From positions 992,001 through 1,056,000 of the forward strand of contig JAOVFP010000013.1 in assembly GCA_025738555.1 (NCBI GenBank): a stretch of 64,000 nt of DNA, read 5' to 3'. Every line of letters begins with the position of its first letter. The stretch's first letter is position 1. Of this stretch, positions 22,700 to 34,667 are shown piece after piece. This stretch comes from Cyathus striatus (taxonomy: Eukaryota > Basidiomycota > Agaricomycetes > Agaricales > Nidulariaceae). The notes beneath the pieces are model-generated. The model had not been told where the DNA came from. It saw nothing but the letters and a program-made list of their open reading frames with translations, and ran no database searches. Made by a program: the position numbers and the translations under genes.

Positions 22700-23755
22700 A
22701 CCCATTGGATCACCAAAACTCTTCTTGCCGAATTTCGCGATTCTTCTGACTAGCCCTCTTAAATTCCCACTGGAGTTGGGATCGATATTTTCGCAGTAAA
22801 ATGCATTCTGGTTATATATGTTTATATTCTCCATACTTACTTACTTCACATTCAACTCCCTTATTCTTCGTTATTGACATACCTACTTATAGTTCTTTTC
22901 CCCTTGTCCTTAGTTATGGTCCGTTCGTAGAGACATTCGTGACATTCTCCATGTAATATCATACACATATTATGGTCTATTCTCTCTCTTTCCTACCATC
23001 CTAGCATGTATCTATTATTTTGATAAACCAGTTATCTGAACACTTTGGAGTGGTTTTCTCCGATCAAGAAATAGCGAAAAGGACTAGGAATTGGGTACGG
23101 CCAAGTACTACAGTGCAAGCGCCGGTCGGCCGACAGGGTGGGCGGTAACTTAAGTAAGTCAGCATCAAGAACAAACAAAGACACATAGCACGCACCGGGC
23201 AGTGTTGGAGAGGTCAGTCAATGGGGGTCAATGGGGTTTGATTATGTTATACACCATCCGACTTACAGACGGGTCGGTCAAACGTATTGACGGGGTCTCT
23301 ACGGGTCTATAATCAAAATCGTTCCCACCCCTTTCATGACCCAGGAATTAGAGCGCTGAGAGACGCCACAATTAACGCTCGGGTTTGGTGCTTAGTAATA
23401 TCGTCTGGCATTTTCCATTGACCGTCAGTGGTTGACCGGTTGACTGTCAATCACTGACTTAGACCCTTTTGACTGACGGGGTCTGACCTGGTCATTGACA
23501 ACGCTGGCACCGGGCACCCGCCAGGTCCCAACTCCGAAATCCCAACTGCTTAGCTCCTTTTGTTTCAGCCTCTAATCCAACACTAATTCTCCATCCGTAT
23601 ACCATTATCCCAGTTAAACCAGTGCATTCAAGGCGAATCAATTGTTATGGGCCTGAATTTGATGTAAGTTTTATCTTGGTTTTAACGGTCACTAGCACTT
23701 GACCAGCACAGTAGTGACAGCACTTCAACTGCCATTTAAGCCTACTCAGTAGACT
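22700..23755. other. No gene; GACGGGGTC-type repeats
   Basis: Between about 23210 and 23500 the motifs GGGGTC, GTCAATG and GACGGGG recur in both orientations, giving an imperfect palindromic patch. The remainder, including the region just before the next pseudogene, has no open frame of note. Confidence 0.4.
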
Positions 23756-24408
23756 ATGAGCGGAAACACTGCAAAATTTATCTACGGGTTGATGAAAGAG
23801 GAGCCAGATGTGAGTTTATTGTTTATTTGGAATGTTTTAGCAATCCACTTATACTTTGGAAACGTACTAGGTCGATGTCACAGTGTTTATAGCTCAAACG
23901 TATGAAATGCAAATTCTGGAACGTAAAATCGTTGCAACATATAACGATTTTTTCTTCGCCCGATCAGAGTCCGATCGTAATCGAAACTCGCTGTGGTATT
24001 CATTGGTACCCGGAGGGCACGATGAGAGTTCGTATCCATTGCTCTGGGTCTTTTGGAAAGATTCCCCAGGATAAGATAATTTACACAAATCCTGACAATA
24101 TTCCCTTGATGCTCTTACTCCTACTTATTTTAGTGAAAATTAATGATTGGAACATGAACTACCGCAACGACAAGAATAAGGCGGAAAGTTACCTCGAGAA
24201 AGTCGATATTTTCGAACTGCTCAGACTTGGTGTTACCCACTACCACATTCAACGTCAAGAATCAGATGGATGGATGCGTGAGATATACCTAGTGTCGTGC
24301 ATTCGTAATGTGATCCAGTATGTTGTGGAATACCCCGAGTCCAAGGTGTACTGGGAAACAATTGGTTTCAGGCTTGATGATTATTTAAAGCGCGTTGTCG
24401 TAGGATAA
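23756..24408 (+). pseudogene. Nucleotidyltransferase-like gene, copy 1 (frameshifted)
   Basis: Exon 1 (23756-23809) and exon 2 (from 23871) join across a 61-base intron to give KEEPDVDVTVF, which keeps the DxD pattern of the polymerase-beta-type nucleotidyltransferase fold. After a one-base shift near 24015 the frame continues as GSFGKIPQD, then NIPLMLLLLLILVKINDW and ends with a YPESKVYWETIGF block. The last two match the C-terminus of the full-length gene at 37654-39497. The long Pro-rich N-terminal part and the GS motif of the other copies are missing. It lies tail to tail with the intact oxygenase-like gene at 24628-26046. Confidence 0.65.
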
Positions 24409-24627
24409 GCTATGGGAGTAGTTTATTAGTACATAGGAATGATATATATGCATTAGTATACTATTTAGTTATCAGTTCCAAGTCAATCCGCATTCTCATT
24501 TCCGGTATGTATGCTCACGTAGTCATTCCTTACATTTGGCTAAGGCCCAAACGTGGTGGCAGAACCGCAGCTAGAATTGAGAGAATGATATCGAAGTTTA
24601 CTACAAGTGTTGTATGTATCCCGTGAT

Positions 24628-26046
24628 TCAATTTAAACGTAATGTCGTCCTTTGAGTAGAATCACTGCAAGTTACCTTCGCCATAAGGCAAATATACCCT
24701 GATATTGCATAGAGATTGCGAGGGCCCCACTCATCATGTGCATATTGCGAACAGAATTTAGAGTAGTGCATCGGGTCGCTAACCCACAAAACAGGTTTTA
24801 CAGGCGGGATGGCATGTTCATGCATGTCGTTACAAACGTCTTCGTCCAATTCACCAGTATCATCCACTGGGAAAGCTCTCCATCCTTTGTGCTTGTGGAC
24901 GAATGTTTCTTCATCGGCATTACCAACACAATAAGGATCAACGATCTCGTCAAGCACAAAGTCTCCTTCTAAATTTCCATCCCTGTAGCTGATTTTCGGA
25001 TACAGAGCTTTGACATCGACCTCAAGCCCGAGCTGTTCGCAAACCTTTCGGGTCATATCGTCCCCAGCTTTTAAAATATCTTTGAAAGTTTTCAGTTTGG
25101 ACTTTTCCATGTTTATGTCGTACACGCAGCGTAGACCGAACCCGAGGTATCCACCGTCTGGTAGGAATTTGGGGTCCTTCAATGCGTTATACAGGGCCGT
25201 TTTGAACATGGTTTCGTTAGTCATGCCACAAGGGGAAATCACCGAAATGTTCTTGGGGTCTCTGTTCAGGAAATAGAGCTTGTAAGATAACATAACTTTA
25301 TATCCTTTGGTGACGGGTGAGAGGGAAACCTCAGTGTCACAAATGAAAGCGACATAGGCAATGGATCGTGGTTCGGCATTCCTGAGCACCTCTGCGGAAT
25401 CCCATATCCATGATTCATCTTTGTGAAAGAAGTTAAGCTCTCCACCTTCGCATGGAGTGGCAGTGGGGAACGCAATAACGAGAGATCCTGCCACAAGGTC
25501 ATCCCCGCATGAATATTTGTGCCTCTTTACAAAGGAGTCCTTTCCTGAACGATGGAAATTAGTACATTATTGTTAGAAAATTTTAGAGATACGTACCATA
25601 TACACTCAGTCGATCAATCTCTGCACGGTAATATGCAGATACATCATTTTTTCCATGCATGATGTTAGTCTCCATAAAGCTGAGGATATCCAACCCGATA
25701 TCGGCCTGTACTAACTCGAAGTTTGTAGCAAAATGTTTCTTGTCCATCTTCAACGCTTTGTATTGTGTTAGATCCAGCTCACTGTCCACGCCAAACATTG
25801 CAGGTTCGCAGGCAGCAGTGAGCGATTCAACATCAGATTCGGATAGGGTGAGAAGGTCAACATAGCTAAGAGCCAAATGATCAGCTGAAAAACTGAGTTT
25901 CGCTAAGTAATTGCGAACCTGATTCCATTCTTCGTTCTGTAGAATAACTGAGTCTGTTCGTTTGTGACTGGAATGTTGTGGGTTGAGGCACGGAAAGTTG
26001 AACGATCTATAACGGTGTACTTGAGCTCCTGGGAGTGATCGACCAT
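24628..26046 (-). CDS. 2OG-Fe(II)-oxygenase-like protein, copy 1 (intact, metal site lost)
   Basis: Exons 26046-25919, 25865-25597 and 25544-24628 give 437 residues in frame. The start ATG begins MVDHSQELK, conserved in the other copies. The layout matches a large basidiomycete family of Fe2OG-dioxygenase-like proteins: an N-terminal region with CEPAMFG, the sequence SVYGKDSFVKRHKY, then GSLVIAFPTATPCEGGEL and SPVTKGYKVMLSYKLYF. In the active family the HxD and distal His bind iron and an Arg binds 2-oxoglutarate. Here HxD is HKY, the distal His position is Val and the Arg is Lys. It is therefore probably not a working dioxygenase, though the frame is intact. Family and missing residues are recalled, not searched. 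Confidence 0.75.
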
Positions 26047-26049
26047 GGT

Positions 26050-27100
26050 AGATAGGTGCGCGGTTATAAAGTGCAGATTTCCTCTCGTCCAATCGAGATT
26101 TTACACAGAGGGAGACGACAGGAGGCACAGTGGGGAGGCACCTACCGAAGATATGCAGCGCCTCGACACCACTAAAGAAATCTATTGCGCACGTAGGCTA
26201 CTCAACGGCTCGTCATCGCTATAGATGACATCATCATTCTACGCTCCCACGGGGTAAGTAATGGGTATTTTACTTATAAATGTAAGTCTTTCTATCGTAC
26301 TTCATAATCTTCAATATTTTCAACTTTACACTTTCCATCTAGCCATATCACTAGTCACTACTTTCTTCCAATATGGCATCTATTACCGTGCGCCAGGTGT
26401 ATCAGGCAGGATTTTAAATTCAAAGCAAATGGAAAGTCGGTTCTTGAGCTTATTTATGATGCTTCGCATGGCAACACGGTTCAGATCGTCTTACCTAACA
26501 GTAAACTAGGTTGCCTCCGATGTCACGTGACTATATGCCGCTCGGCATAATATGTACGGCAGTCAAAGCGATACGCTCCGCCAATATGGAGGTAAGTCGG
26601 TTTGAAGTAGGTCACTGTATTATGTATGTAAGTATAAGTATGAACAGAGGAATAGCATAAGTACGAAAGAAGTTATAAATGCTAGATATACGGAGTAAAT
26701 CTGGAGTCGGTGTACAGGAATGTTAACAGAATTCTAAATCTTTGTTTATCTTGTACTTACTATTACAAGTGGTCAGTGCATAAATGGAATGATAACTTTG
26801 TGAGAATTGTGTGAGAATGCATTATATTCAGTACATAAGTATTTTTTAGCTTCAGTAATTGAAGGCTTATTTATTGACAATGTTCTTGTGATGTGCTGCT
26901 CTTGGATGACTTTATCTGAGAATTACTCGCAAATTGCATGCAGCAAAAGTAAAATTGAACTTGGGGATAGGTATAGACTAAGTATACTTACTATATGCTC
27001 ACTGTAATGGTACAGATATACTAAGTTGCACCAACACAGTAACGATTTGGTGCAAATACATGTCAGAACCAGGGGGCTACATAATGATTCACGAAAAAGA
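26050..27100. other. No supported gene
   Basis: A short plus-strand frame near 26372-26530 looks coding but is broken. The remainder is AT-rich with nothing recognisable. Confidence 0.3.
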
Positions 27101-27555
27101 GATACCTAGAATGAAACAAAAAAATTCAGGATGAAGCACAGAGCTTCATAACGAAGTGAAAGCCTCCATAACAATGCAGATATGTTTAGATCGAGGTAAT
27201 GTCCTTTATAATGATTCAAAGGCTTTGTGAATGAACCAGAGACCTTGAGAATGACACACAGAGCTTCATAACGAAGCAAATACCTTGAGAACACAACAGA
27301 CACATTCAGATCAAACCAGAATCTTTGAGAACAAAAAGAGACCTTGAGAACGACACAGAGAACTTCCAAACGAAACAGAGGCACTAAAATCGATTCACAG
27401 AGCTCCATAATGAAGCAAGAGACTTTGAGAACAAGCATAGACCTTTAGAATGAAGCATAGAGCTTCCAAACAAAAAAGAGGTGTTCAGAACGAATTGCAG
27501 AGGGTGATTTGAAGTAGAGCATTGACAATGAAGCAGAGGGATTCAGAACAGAGTT
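27101..27555. repeat. Degenerate minisatellite, period about 20 bases
   Basis: About 22 imperfect units follow a consensus near GAGACCTTGAGAACGAAGCA. Units differ by several bases and the length wobbles between 17 and 23. A long minus-strand open frame inside it is a by-product of the repeat. There is no unique spacer between units, so it is not a CRISPR array. Confidence 0.75.
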
Positions 27556-28179
27556 AGCTCAGCAGAGTGGTAAGCAGCGGTCAGAAAAAGGCTCTATCAC
27601 GTCAATAAAGACTTAAAGACTAGTAAGTATCTGCTATGCATGCGAACCCATTAGTAGTATCTAGACATATTCTCCAATTGAACTGTTGATGCATGCATCA
27701 TAAACAAGCCCCGCTGGAAAGGCAGTTTGGGTTAGTTACTTTATGCAGAACATAGCATGGTGATGGTCATCGCACTGTAATATACAATACATTCAATGTG
27801 TGACATTCCTATTTATAAGTCCAGTTTTTGAGCAGCAGTTATGAGCCAATGCAATAAAAAGTGAGGAATATACTTACGATGCAACGTTGCAGATATTGAA
27901 AACACATGTTGATTGAGCCCTTGGGTCATAGCTTAACATTTAACATTGACTGATCAACTCAATCAATTTGCTTAGAAATCGCAACAAGTCAATATATTGA
28001 TTTATTACTTTGCAGTATAGTATGGTAGACAACTTGAATGAGGTAGAAGAGTGGAGGAACGATTGGAGGAATTCACTCGGTTCTTGCTGGTATGCTGGGG
28101 TGGCTGACCTCCAAGATCACCTTACAGGCTGGGCCAAGTAGTGATTTTTGGAAATGAAAGCTCTCTATCATTTCTTTAC
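27556..28179. other. No gene recognised
   Basis: I see neither a long open frame nor a repeat in this stretch between the minisatellite and repeat R. Confidence 0.3.
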
Positions 28180-28265
28180 TACTTAGCCAATGCTTAGTTG
28201 TAATTCCCACTACCTTTTAAGGTAGTTGGGTTATAGGGACGTCTGGATTTCCCTATAAGGCAATT
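28180..28265 (+). repeat. Repeat R, copy 1 (palindromic core)
   Basis: About 70 bases centred on CTACCTTTTAAGGTAG, followed by TTTCCCTATAAGGC, recur in inverted orientation at 35813-35900. The core is a near-palindrome. The copies differ at several sites. Confidence 0.6.
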
Positions 28266-28639
28266 TACAGGCTCATGAATGGGATCTCAATCTGATTGGC
28301 TGGAGCCTTGTGACAGTCTTGTGACTGCTGACGAATTTCACTTGTCTCAGATCCTTTCGCCCCCTGTCATCATCTTCTCGTTTTCGTCTTCACTGCTAAC
28401 TTTCCCACTTGTTCATTCTTTCCCTTTTCATTAACATCACCCTTTTTTCTTATTGGTACTGACATTACAGGATTGATCAATGCATATGTGTTGACATATG
28501 ATGGGTTCACCAACATTGAGTTGATTACATGTTGGATAAGTCTATTGGGGGTGTTTGGTGTAGGGATCATGTGTATCCTGCATTGATGATTAATAAGTGC
28601 ATTATTCTCTGCCTTCCTTTTATTCATACCACTTCGCTT

Positions 28640-30870
28640 TACATCCTTGTTTACTATCCATGTTTTTTCACCTTCTAGTGTTCACAGCAAATACCACTTC
28701 TCTGGTCTCAAAATGCCCTGCTCTGTTATGTTCAATGAAACAGGCAGCCTAATTACCAGTGTAGACATGTGCAATTACATGAAAACCTTTGCTGAAAAGT
28801 ATATTAACAACAAAACCAAGATCTACTTCAAAAAGGAAGTCCTCAGTATCCATAGAGATGGATGGGGGGGGGGGGCAGAATATAAAGCTAGAGGATGTGA
28901 ATATGGGGAATGTGGAGGTATTGAGGTATGCAAGGATCATTTTGTGTACTTGGGTATGTCTTGTTATTTTCTCCTTTGTGAAACAGGGAGGGTACATTAC
29001 TGATGAAAGGTCAAATAAGGATGCAGTACACCCCATTATCCACCTGCTCTTACACAAGAAATGGCTGAATGTGCACAGTTTTGTGGGATGGTGTTACATT
29101 TGTCGCAGTTTAGGTTGAAGTGGAAGGAGATCATTGAGAGCATGAGGCTGAAGAATCCCAACAGGAGTGATGCTGGGGTTATTGGAGTGGAAGTCTGCAC
29201 AGGAGTAAGCTCACTCTTACATTTATGTTTGACACTGTTGCTGATGATTGTAGTATCTGTACAAAACTTGCCCTTGAGGGCTGTAAAGTCTCCAATATAT
29301 TCCATATGATGAATGTGTTTCTTGCTTCAACTAAGCCTTTGCTGGATTGGGTATGGAAGAGTCGGTACATCCCCCCTGACCCCATGATGGACTATGACTC
29401 ACTGATTGTAGGCTACTAGGTGTTTTTGCAGGGCACATCTGTTATATCCATGCCCAGCTATATCGTGCCAACATTACCGAAGGTTCCCACATGACCTTCC
29501 AACATATCCGGTCCTTTCCCGGAATGTACCCGCTATGGGTTTACACTTCTCAATGTTCCCGCCCGGGAACGTACCTGGAACCCATTGGATTTTCTATTGG
29601 ATACATCAGATACATAGTTTCTCTTATGACAGCCTCACTGCATCATTATACCATTACTCCTCTCTTCCATTCTCACTTGTACGTTTCATTATGGTCAATG
29701 TAGTTTAGTTTCTTATTCTTCATTCTGAGTGCATCATTTGCGCTGCTACTCCTCTTTGCCCAGTCTTTATTTTGTTTACTTACACTTAGTATTCTGTCTC
29801 CGGATTCATATTTACATCTTACTAGTACATATAAATAGTCTTCCAAATGTACTAGGTAGTCTTCAGTATTTATATCAACTCTGTACACTTTCTTCCTACT
29901 CTAAGTTCTGAAACCTGCTCCGGGTTTTCCTTCAGGTCACTCTCCCACTGCCTAGTGTAGTGGCAAAGCCCCTCACATACTCTGGAATGTTTCCTTACAT
30001 TGGATATTGTCTGTTGTGAAATACGAACCATTCCCTGGGGATATCCAGGTGGCGCAGCACATATGCTGAAGCCATGGTTCACTTCTGCACTCCTGCTTCC
30101 ATTCCCATACCCGTACTCACTTTGGGTTTCCGTTATAGTTCTCCCACACCTTCCAGGCATCTTTGCATTCGTTTCCCAGTAGGAAGGGAATCAGTACATA
30201 ACAACATTGACCTTTGCACCAAACTCAAGTACAATTTCCTTTCCCTCCCCTTTTCCCTTCTCCATTTTAATGCCTGCCCACACAATTCCTACACAAAACA
30301 GAGACTGGCACCAAAATCATCAACTGGTTCTGGGACAAACTCAAGCAAGAATCCCTTGATGTATATGATATCCCCACCACTCCCCCTCTGCCTTCAACAC
30401 CCCCCATTTTGGATTGTGCATGTGAATGATAAAGGTTGTGTGCAGAACTAGGGGTGTCATTCCCTCATAACTAAAGGGATGATTAATGTGATCACCCCCA
30501 CACGTTTGGTGGGGTATGGGATGAATGGCTGCTCAGTGTTGATCAATAATGGGGAAATTGTTCCTGTTGATGTAGTCATTCTTGCTATGGGGTGGAAGAG
30601 CTCTTGGTTGAAGATCTTTGATGGTGTGTAACTCATTTCTATTTCGCTTTTGGTTAAAAACCTGGTGCTAATGAATAGTGTAGAGGACATGGTGCAAGAG
30701 TTACAAATTGGACAACATAAAGCTACCATGAATATTACCAAGAAGTGGGACCACACAATGCTTGCAAATGCTCCCCCACAGCATCTGGAGAGTGTGGACA
30801 TGGCATGTGATGAGTTGATGGAGTTAGTACACTATAGGGATGCCAGAAGTTGGTTTGGATTGGCATAATA
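28640..30870 (+). pseudogene. Flavin-dependent monooxygenase (FMO-like), decayed
   Basis: Fragments fall in the order of a fungal FMO-like flavoprotein, which oxidises small molecules with NADPH and FAD. They are TGSLITSVDMCNYMKTFAEK, VEVLRYARIILCT, an intron, FCGMVLHLSQFRLKW, KNPNRSDAGVI, an intron, KLALEGCKV with FLASTKPLLDW, and then after a gap INVITPTRLVGYG with VVILAMGWKSSW (about 30485-30605). The N-terminal FAD-binding GxGxxG is absent. A run of twelve G at 28864-28875 shifts the frame, further stops occur, and about 860 bases (29430-30290) of unrelated sequence separate the two halves. It cannot make a functional enzyme. Confidence 0.75.
29430..30290. other. Insertion within the FMO pseudogene
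   Basis: Neither strand matches the monooxygenase here. Inverted GGTTCCC and GGGAACC-type motifs near 29485-29585 suggest a small structured repeat. No transposon ends or target duplication were found. Confidence 0.35.
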
Positions 30871-30939
30871 ACTAAGGAAAATGTTATGTACTTGAGAAGT
30901 AACTTCAATGTCACAGGGTAGGAGGGTGTGGCCCACTAC

Positions 30940-31005
30940 AACACCACAACACCATGAAACCACAACACCATGACACCACAACACCATGACCATCATGAAT
31001 ATCAC
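30940..31005 (+). repeat. Short tandem repeat, CACAACACCATGA type
   Basis: Three to four units of about 16 bases (ACCACAACACCATGA with small changes) lie head to tail. It is a simple-sequence tract with no coding implication. Confidence 0.7.
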
Positions 31006-31184
31006 AACTATCCCAGGCCTACCTGCACACTATTGACAAAACACAGGTGAAGTGGGATTTTTTATATGTTGGTGAGATGGCCTTCTAGTGTTTGTTCCTG
31101 TCTTTCATCTGGGAGGCATCTTTTGGAGATGAGGCTAGGTTCTGAGGGTGGCTTAGTGATCTCGAGAGATAGAATTAGCCAATT

Positions 31185-31410
31185 TGGGTCTTTGAAGCTC
31201 ACAATTGTAAATATTGGCCTATCCTGTGATGCTATATGGTTTTTCATGCCTCCTCCTCCCCAGCACATTTCCCCACAGTGCTTTCTCACCTCGACCCTAT
31301 ATTCTTGAAACGTGGGTTACCATTGGCCCTCACATATGTTTCTTTGAAGTTCACAATCATAAATATCAGCCTATCCATTGTTTCTCTATCATTTGGATTC
31401 ATGACTTACA
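31185..31410 (+). repeat. Imperfect direct repeat, about 70 bases
   Basis: A unit starting TTTGAAGCTCACAATTG at about 31193 recurs as TTTGAAGTTCACAATCA at about 31343. The two copies are 150 bases apart and diverge by several substitutions. They lie downstream of the dead monooxygenase; no frame is conserved. Confidence 0.55.
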
Positions 31411-32296
31411 AGCTCCAAATTCAGGACTTGCTTTTTCAATGTGATATAATACAAACCATTTATCATCTTTAATACCAGCACATCAGTGTTGGGATCAATT
31501 GTGTTGTTGAATGCCTGAGTTATGGTAAACAGTTAATATGGGTAGTGGGCTTTGCCACTTGCCGGCCTTACTTCTTTATATCGTTAAGGTAATCTATAAG
31601 TAGCTGGCACTACTAACATTAATTCAATACTATGTACATAATACTTACTAATGGTGGAGATACATTCATTCTGATGAAATACCAGTATGATTTATTCTGG
31701 TGGCATGGTATTGAGTTGCCCAAGAGTTGCCACAACTTCAGCCAGGTGCTGAACATTCCTTGATTTAGTAATGAACTATTCTTGGATTACACTGCTCCAT
31801 CATTGTCAATATTCGTTCTCAGGTCAAGCAGTACTATAAGCTGTAGATATGTAGATTAACATATATTCAATGGTATTGCTAATTTGAGTGCTTCTTCCTT
31901 ACCATGCATAGATTCTGCAATGTGTTTGGCCACCAAGGCCGACGTCAATGGATAGGTACCAATATTAGCTCCCGGATACTAATTAGATTTCTCGGAGTCA
32001 AATATCGTCTATTTGCTAGTGTCGGCTCGGAGATTGCATTGTATACTTTAAGCAGCCCACCCATCATATACCCAACATATACCGACCCGGAAAAATAATA
32101 CCGTCTCACGTTTCCATGACCAGCAACCCTAGCTCAACTGTATAAATAGTAGGTCATTGTGCTGGATGCATTAGGATATTGGAAAAATAAGTAATCAAAT
32201 AAACATATTCATTATAACGCTCGCTAACTGAGTTTTCAAATACATGTACTGTACACTACTGTATGACTACTCTGCAAATGTCAGTATGCATGTTCT
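31411..32296. other. No gene recognised
   Basis: This is AT-rich and stop-filled on both strands. A short frame at 31904-32098 has no motif. The stretch also holds the 3' flank of the minus-strand membrane-protein gene. Confidence 0.3.
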
Positions 32297-34667
32297 CTAG
32301 TCATACGACGGCTGGTGATTTCTTATCATGGCTTTCCTCGCTAAATTCCTGTTTACATTATTTAGAAATATAAGTGGAAGTAAAAGCAACATTAGTCCCA
32401 CCTCAGTATCTTTTAATATAATGTTCTTAGATCCAGGTGCACTAAACGAGTTGAAAGTATACGTGCCATCATGTCTATGTGTCACGCCCGTTACTTCATC
32501 ATCATCGGGGTTATGTGAACGAACATTCCAGCTGTCCTCTGCAGCCACCGTGCGCTGGAAACTCAGGTTGATGTTCATGGATGCGGGGTTCTTACCAACA
32601 CGAAGGAAGGATCTATTGTTGAACGAGACCAAAAGAGTATTTGAGTATCTGCGAAAAGTGAATCAGTGATGTAATAATGCGGCATTAAGCAGAAATGCTT
32701 ACAGCTTTCCTATTATCAGTATGCTACGACAGCCGGAGCATAAGTATAAATACGATCATAAAGAATTCTAGTACTTACGGGCATATGAACCAGTTAGTTT
32801 TCTTTCTCTGTCAGTTAAATATTTGATGAAATGAGTACGGTGAAACGTACCGGCGCAGCGAGGAATATTGTCAATGATAAAAGTGCAAAACTAGCTGCAT
32901 ATCCAGAAGAGATCAGGCAAAATAAGAAATATTGGAATATTTGTCTCACCAGTCAATGCATTCGTTTCCATTACCAATGTGACGAGTTTAATCAGTATGC
33001 CATCTAATGGACTGTTATCTTTAGCGCGCGCTTGTAATAACTGACCGCCATTTCAGTCAGACATATAGACAACTGGTGCCTGGATATGCGGTGCACATAC
33101 AAGATATGCCATCGTTCCGGCGATTAGGATATCGGCGGTGGCGCTTCCGACAAACCACATCTAGCAATCTAAGGTAGGCCTCATACATACTCGACCACCC
33201 CCACGTGACCCAGCATTCCAAGGTGTCAAGATATCGTATTTTTTGAACTACACTTCAGACACTAAACGGATCACATACTGTTAACAACCGAATGTCAGGC
33301 ATACCAATACCAATAGCCTGTAGCTACCGCATGTTAAAATAATGAGAATCGAGAATGTAGACCTCATATTAGTGGAACTATCCCATTTAGGAAGGTGTAT
33401 GTTATGGTCAGTATTTTGAGAGCTAGTTAATGTAAACTTGACCAGACGCCGAGCCTTAGCTACCATCTGTTATTAACATCATCCCAAATGGCCAGAAGAA
33501 ATTCTGTGTAACGAGAATGAGATTTGAGCTAACAGACCCCAAAATACTAATGGTCTCCCATGGGATATAGAAATGACTACATATCTCGCTTAAATCATGC
33601 TCTACAATCAAATTAAAAGCATTTAACGAAAGTCCTTGTCTTATATTATATTAATCTGCAATTAATACGTTATATTCAAGTAGAATTGTGAAACTAAGAC
33701 ATGAATATTTCCTATGTTACACATTTGTGACATCACGTGGTCCCCAGGAGGGTGGTCGAGTATGTATGAGGCCTACCTTATCAGCATCCGAACGACGCTG
33801 ACAGAAAGGCTTCGGTATAACGTACGTATATAATCTCGATGAAGTCATGGGCCTGAGAGAAATGACCTTGAATATGCCCCTGTATCGTCGTCTATGAGGA
33901 GGTCACATCGTAATGTACCTTCCACTCTGTACTCACCCTAGCACCTCCAGCAATAGCAGCACAAGCTTGAGTAACAGATATCTAAAATAAACGTTGATAC
34001 TAATCATCCGATAACGGCAGATTCCATAGAGTTTACTTACCAGAAATATCAAACCGCTCCACCACACATATCTCTTGCCACACAAAACCCAAATGCGATA
34101 GCAAAACCAGCTCTGTACGACGAATGACACTATCCCACACATTATTGGTGTATCGAAAGCGGAAATGTAGGTATTGTCTAGTCGAGGAACATCTCCGAAG
34201 CCTGAGGCGAGCCAGTAGTATGTATCGACGGTGGCCAGGAAAATTTGGAGCGTTTCAAAGAGGTAAACCGAATACACTGGTAACAGATTTAAGGTTAACG
34301 AACTGGGATGGTGACATGTAGCAGGGGAACTTGCCTAGAATTTTGTTGCGTTTGGGATCATTTGGAAATGTGAGGCTGTAAAAGACTGGCTTGAAGTTGT
34401 CAATGCGTTTCATTTAAGTGATCAGGTCTACTTACACACTTGTGTACTTAGTATGCCGTACAGGGCATGATTGAACAAAGCGCCGAAGAGCTGACGAACG
34501 GGATGAGATGTAAGTAATACTTTTAACCATGCAAAAGCAAAATGGCTTACCAGCGGAGCCGTTCTAAGTACAGTAAAATGAAAGTCTAAGGGTTGAACAG
34601 CAAAGACCGTAAGATAAACTCACATTGTAGAAATATTCGGTGGGATACTGGGGATTGGCGCTGCCAT
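32297..34667 (-). CDS. DUF6534-type membrane protein, 12 exons, MITE in intron 7
   Basis: Twelve exons (34667-34624, 34563-34551, 34490-34436, 34385-34335, 34276-34041, 33981-33937, 33891-33826, 33160-33101, 33040-32950, 32894-32851, 32807-32779, 32648-32297) sum to 1086 bases and give 361 residues in one frame. The sequence follows the basidiomycete DUF6534 family: LLFGALFNHALYGILSTQV, YLFETLQIFLATVDTYYWL, PIMCGIVSFVVQ, WFVGSATADILIAGTMAYL, ETNALT, and YSNTLLVSFNNR before a polar tail. About seven membrane segments are expected. Function is unknown; members are abundant and lineage-specific. Exon 2 is only 13 bases. Intron 4 has a GC donor. Intron 7 is 665 bases because it contains MITE 2. 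Confidence 0.85.
33172..33778. mobile_element. MITE 2, TA-flanked, in an intron
   Basis: The 607-base element has terminal inverted repeats of about 29 bases that start AGGTAGGCCTCATAC. TA duplications flank it (33170-33171 and 33779-33780). Without the element and one TA, intron 7 of the host gene would be 56 bases, matching the other introns. It has no coding frame. The first six bases, AGGTAG, are shared with MITE 1, although the rest of the ends differ. Confidence 0.92.

Noticed and set aside
26372..26530. Short plus-strand gene
   Set aside because: A plausible stretch (KANGKSVLELIYDASHGNT) is out of frame with the preceding ATG and no splice pair joins them, so only a fragment can be claimed.
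27106..27438. 110-residue minus-strand protein
   Set aside because: It is entirely within the 20-base minisatellite and repeats with it.
27101..27555. CRISPR-like array
   Set aside because: The units are contiguous and degenerate, with no spacers, and the DNA is fungal.
29036..29419. Overlapping frames on both strands near 29 kb
   Set aside because: They are pieces of the monooxygenase pseudogene or their antisense.
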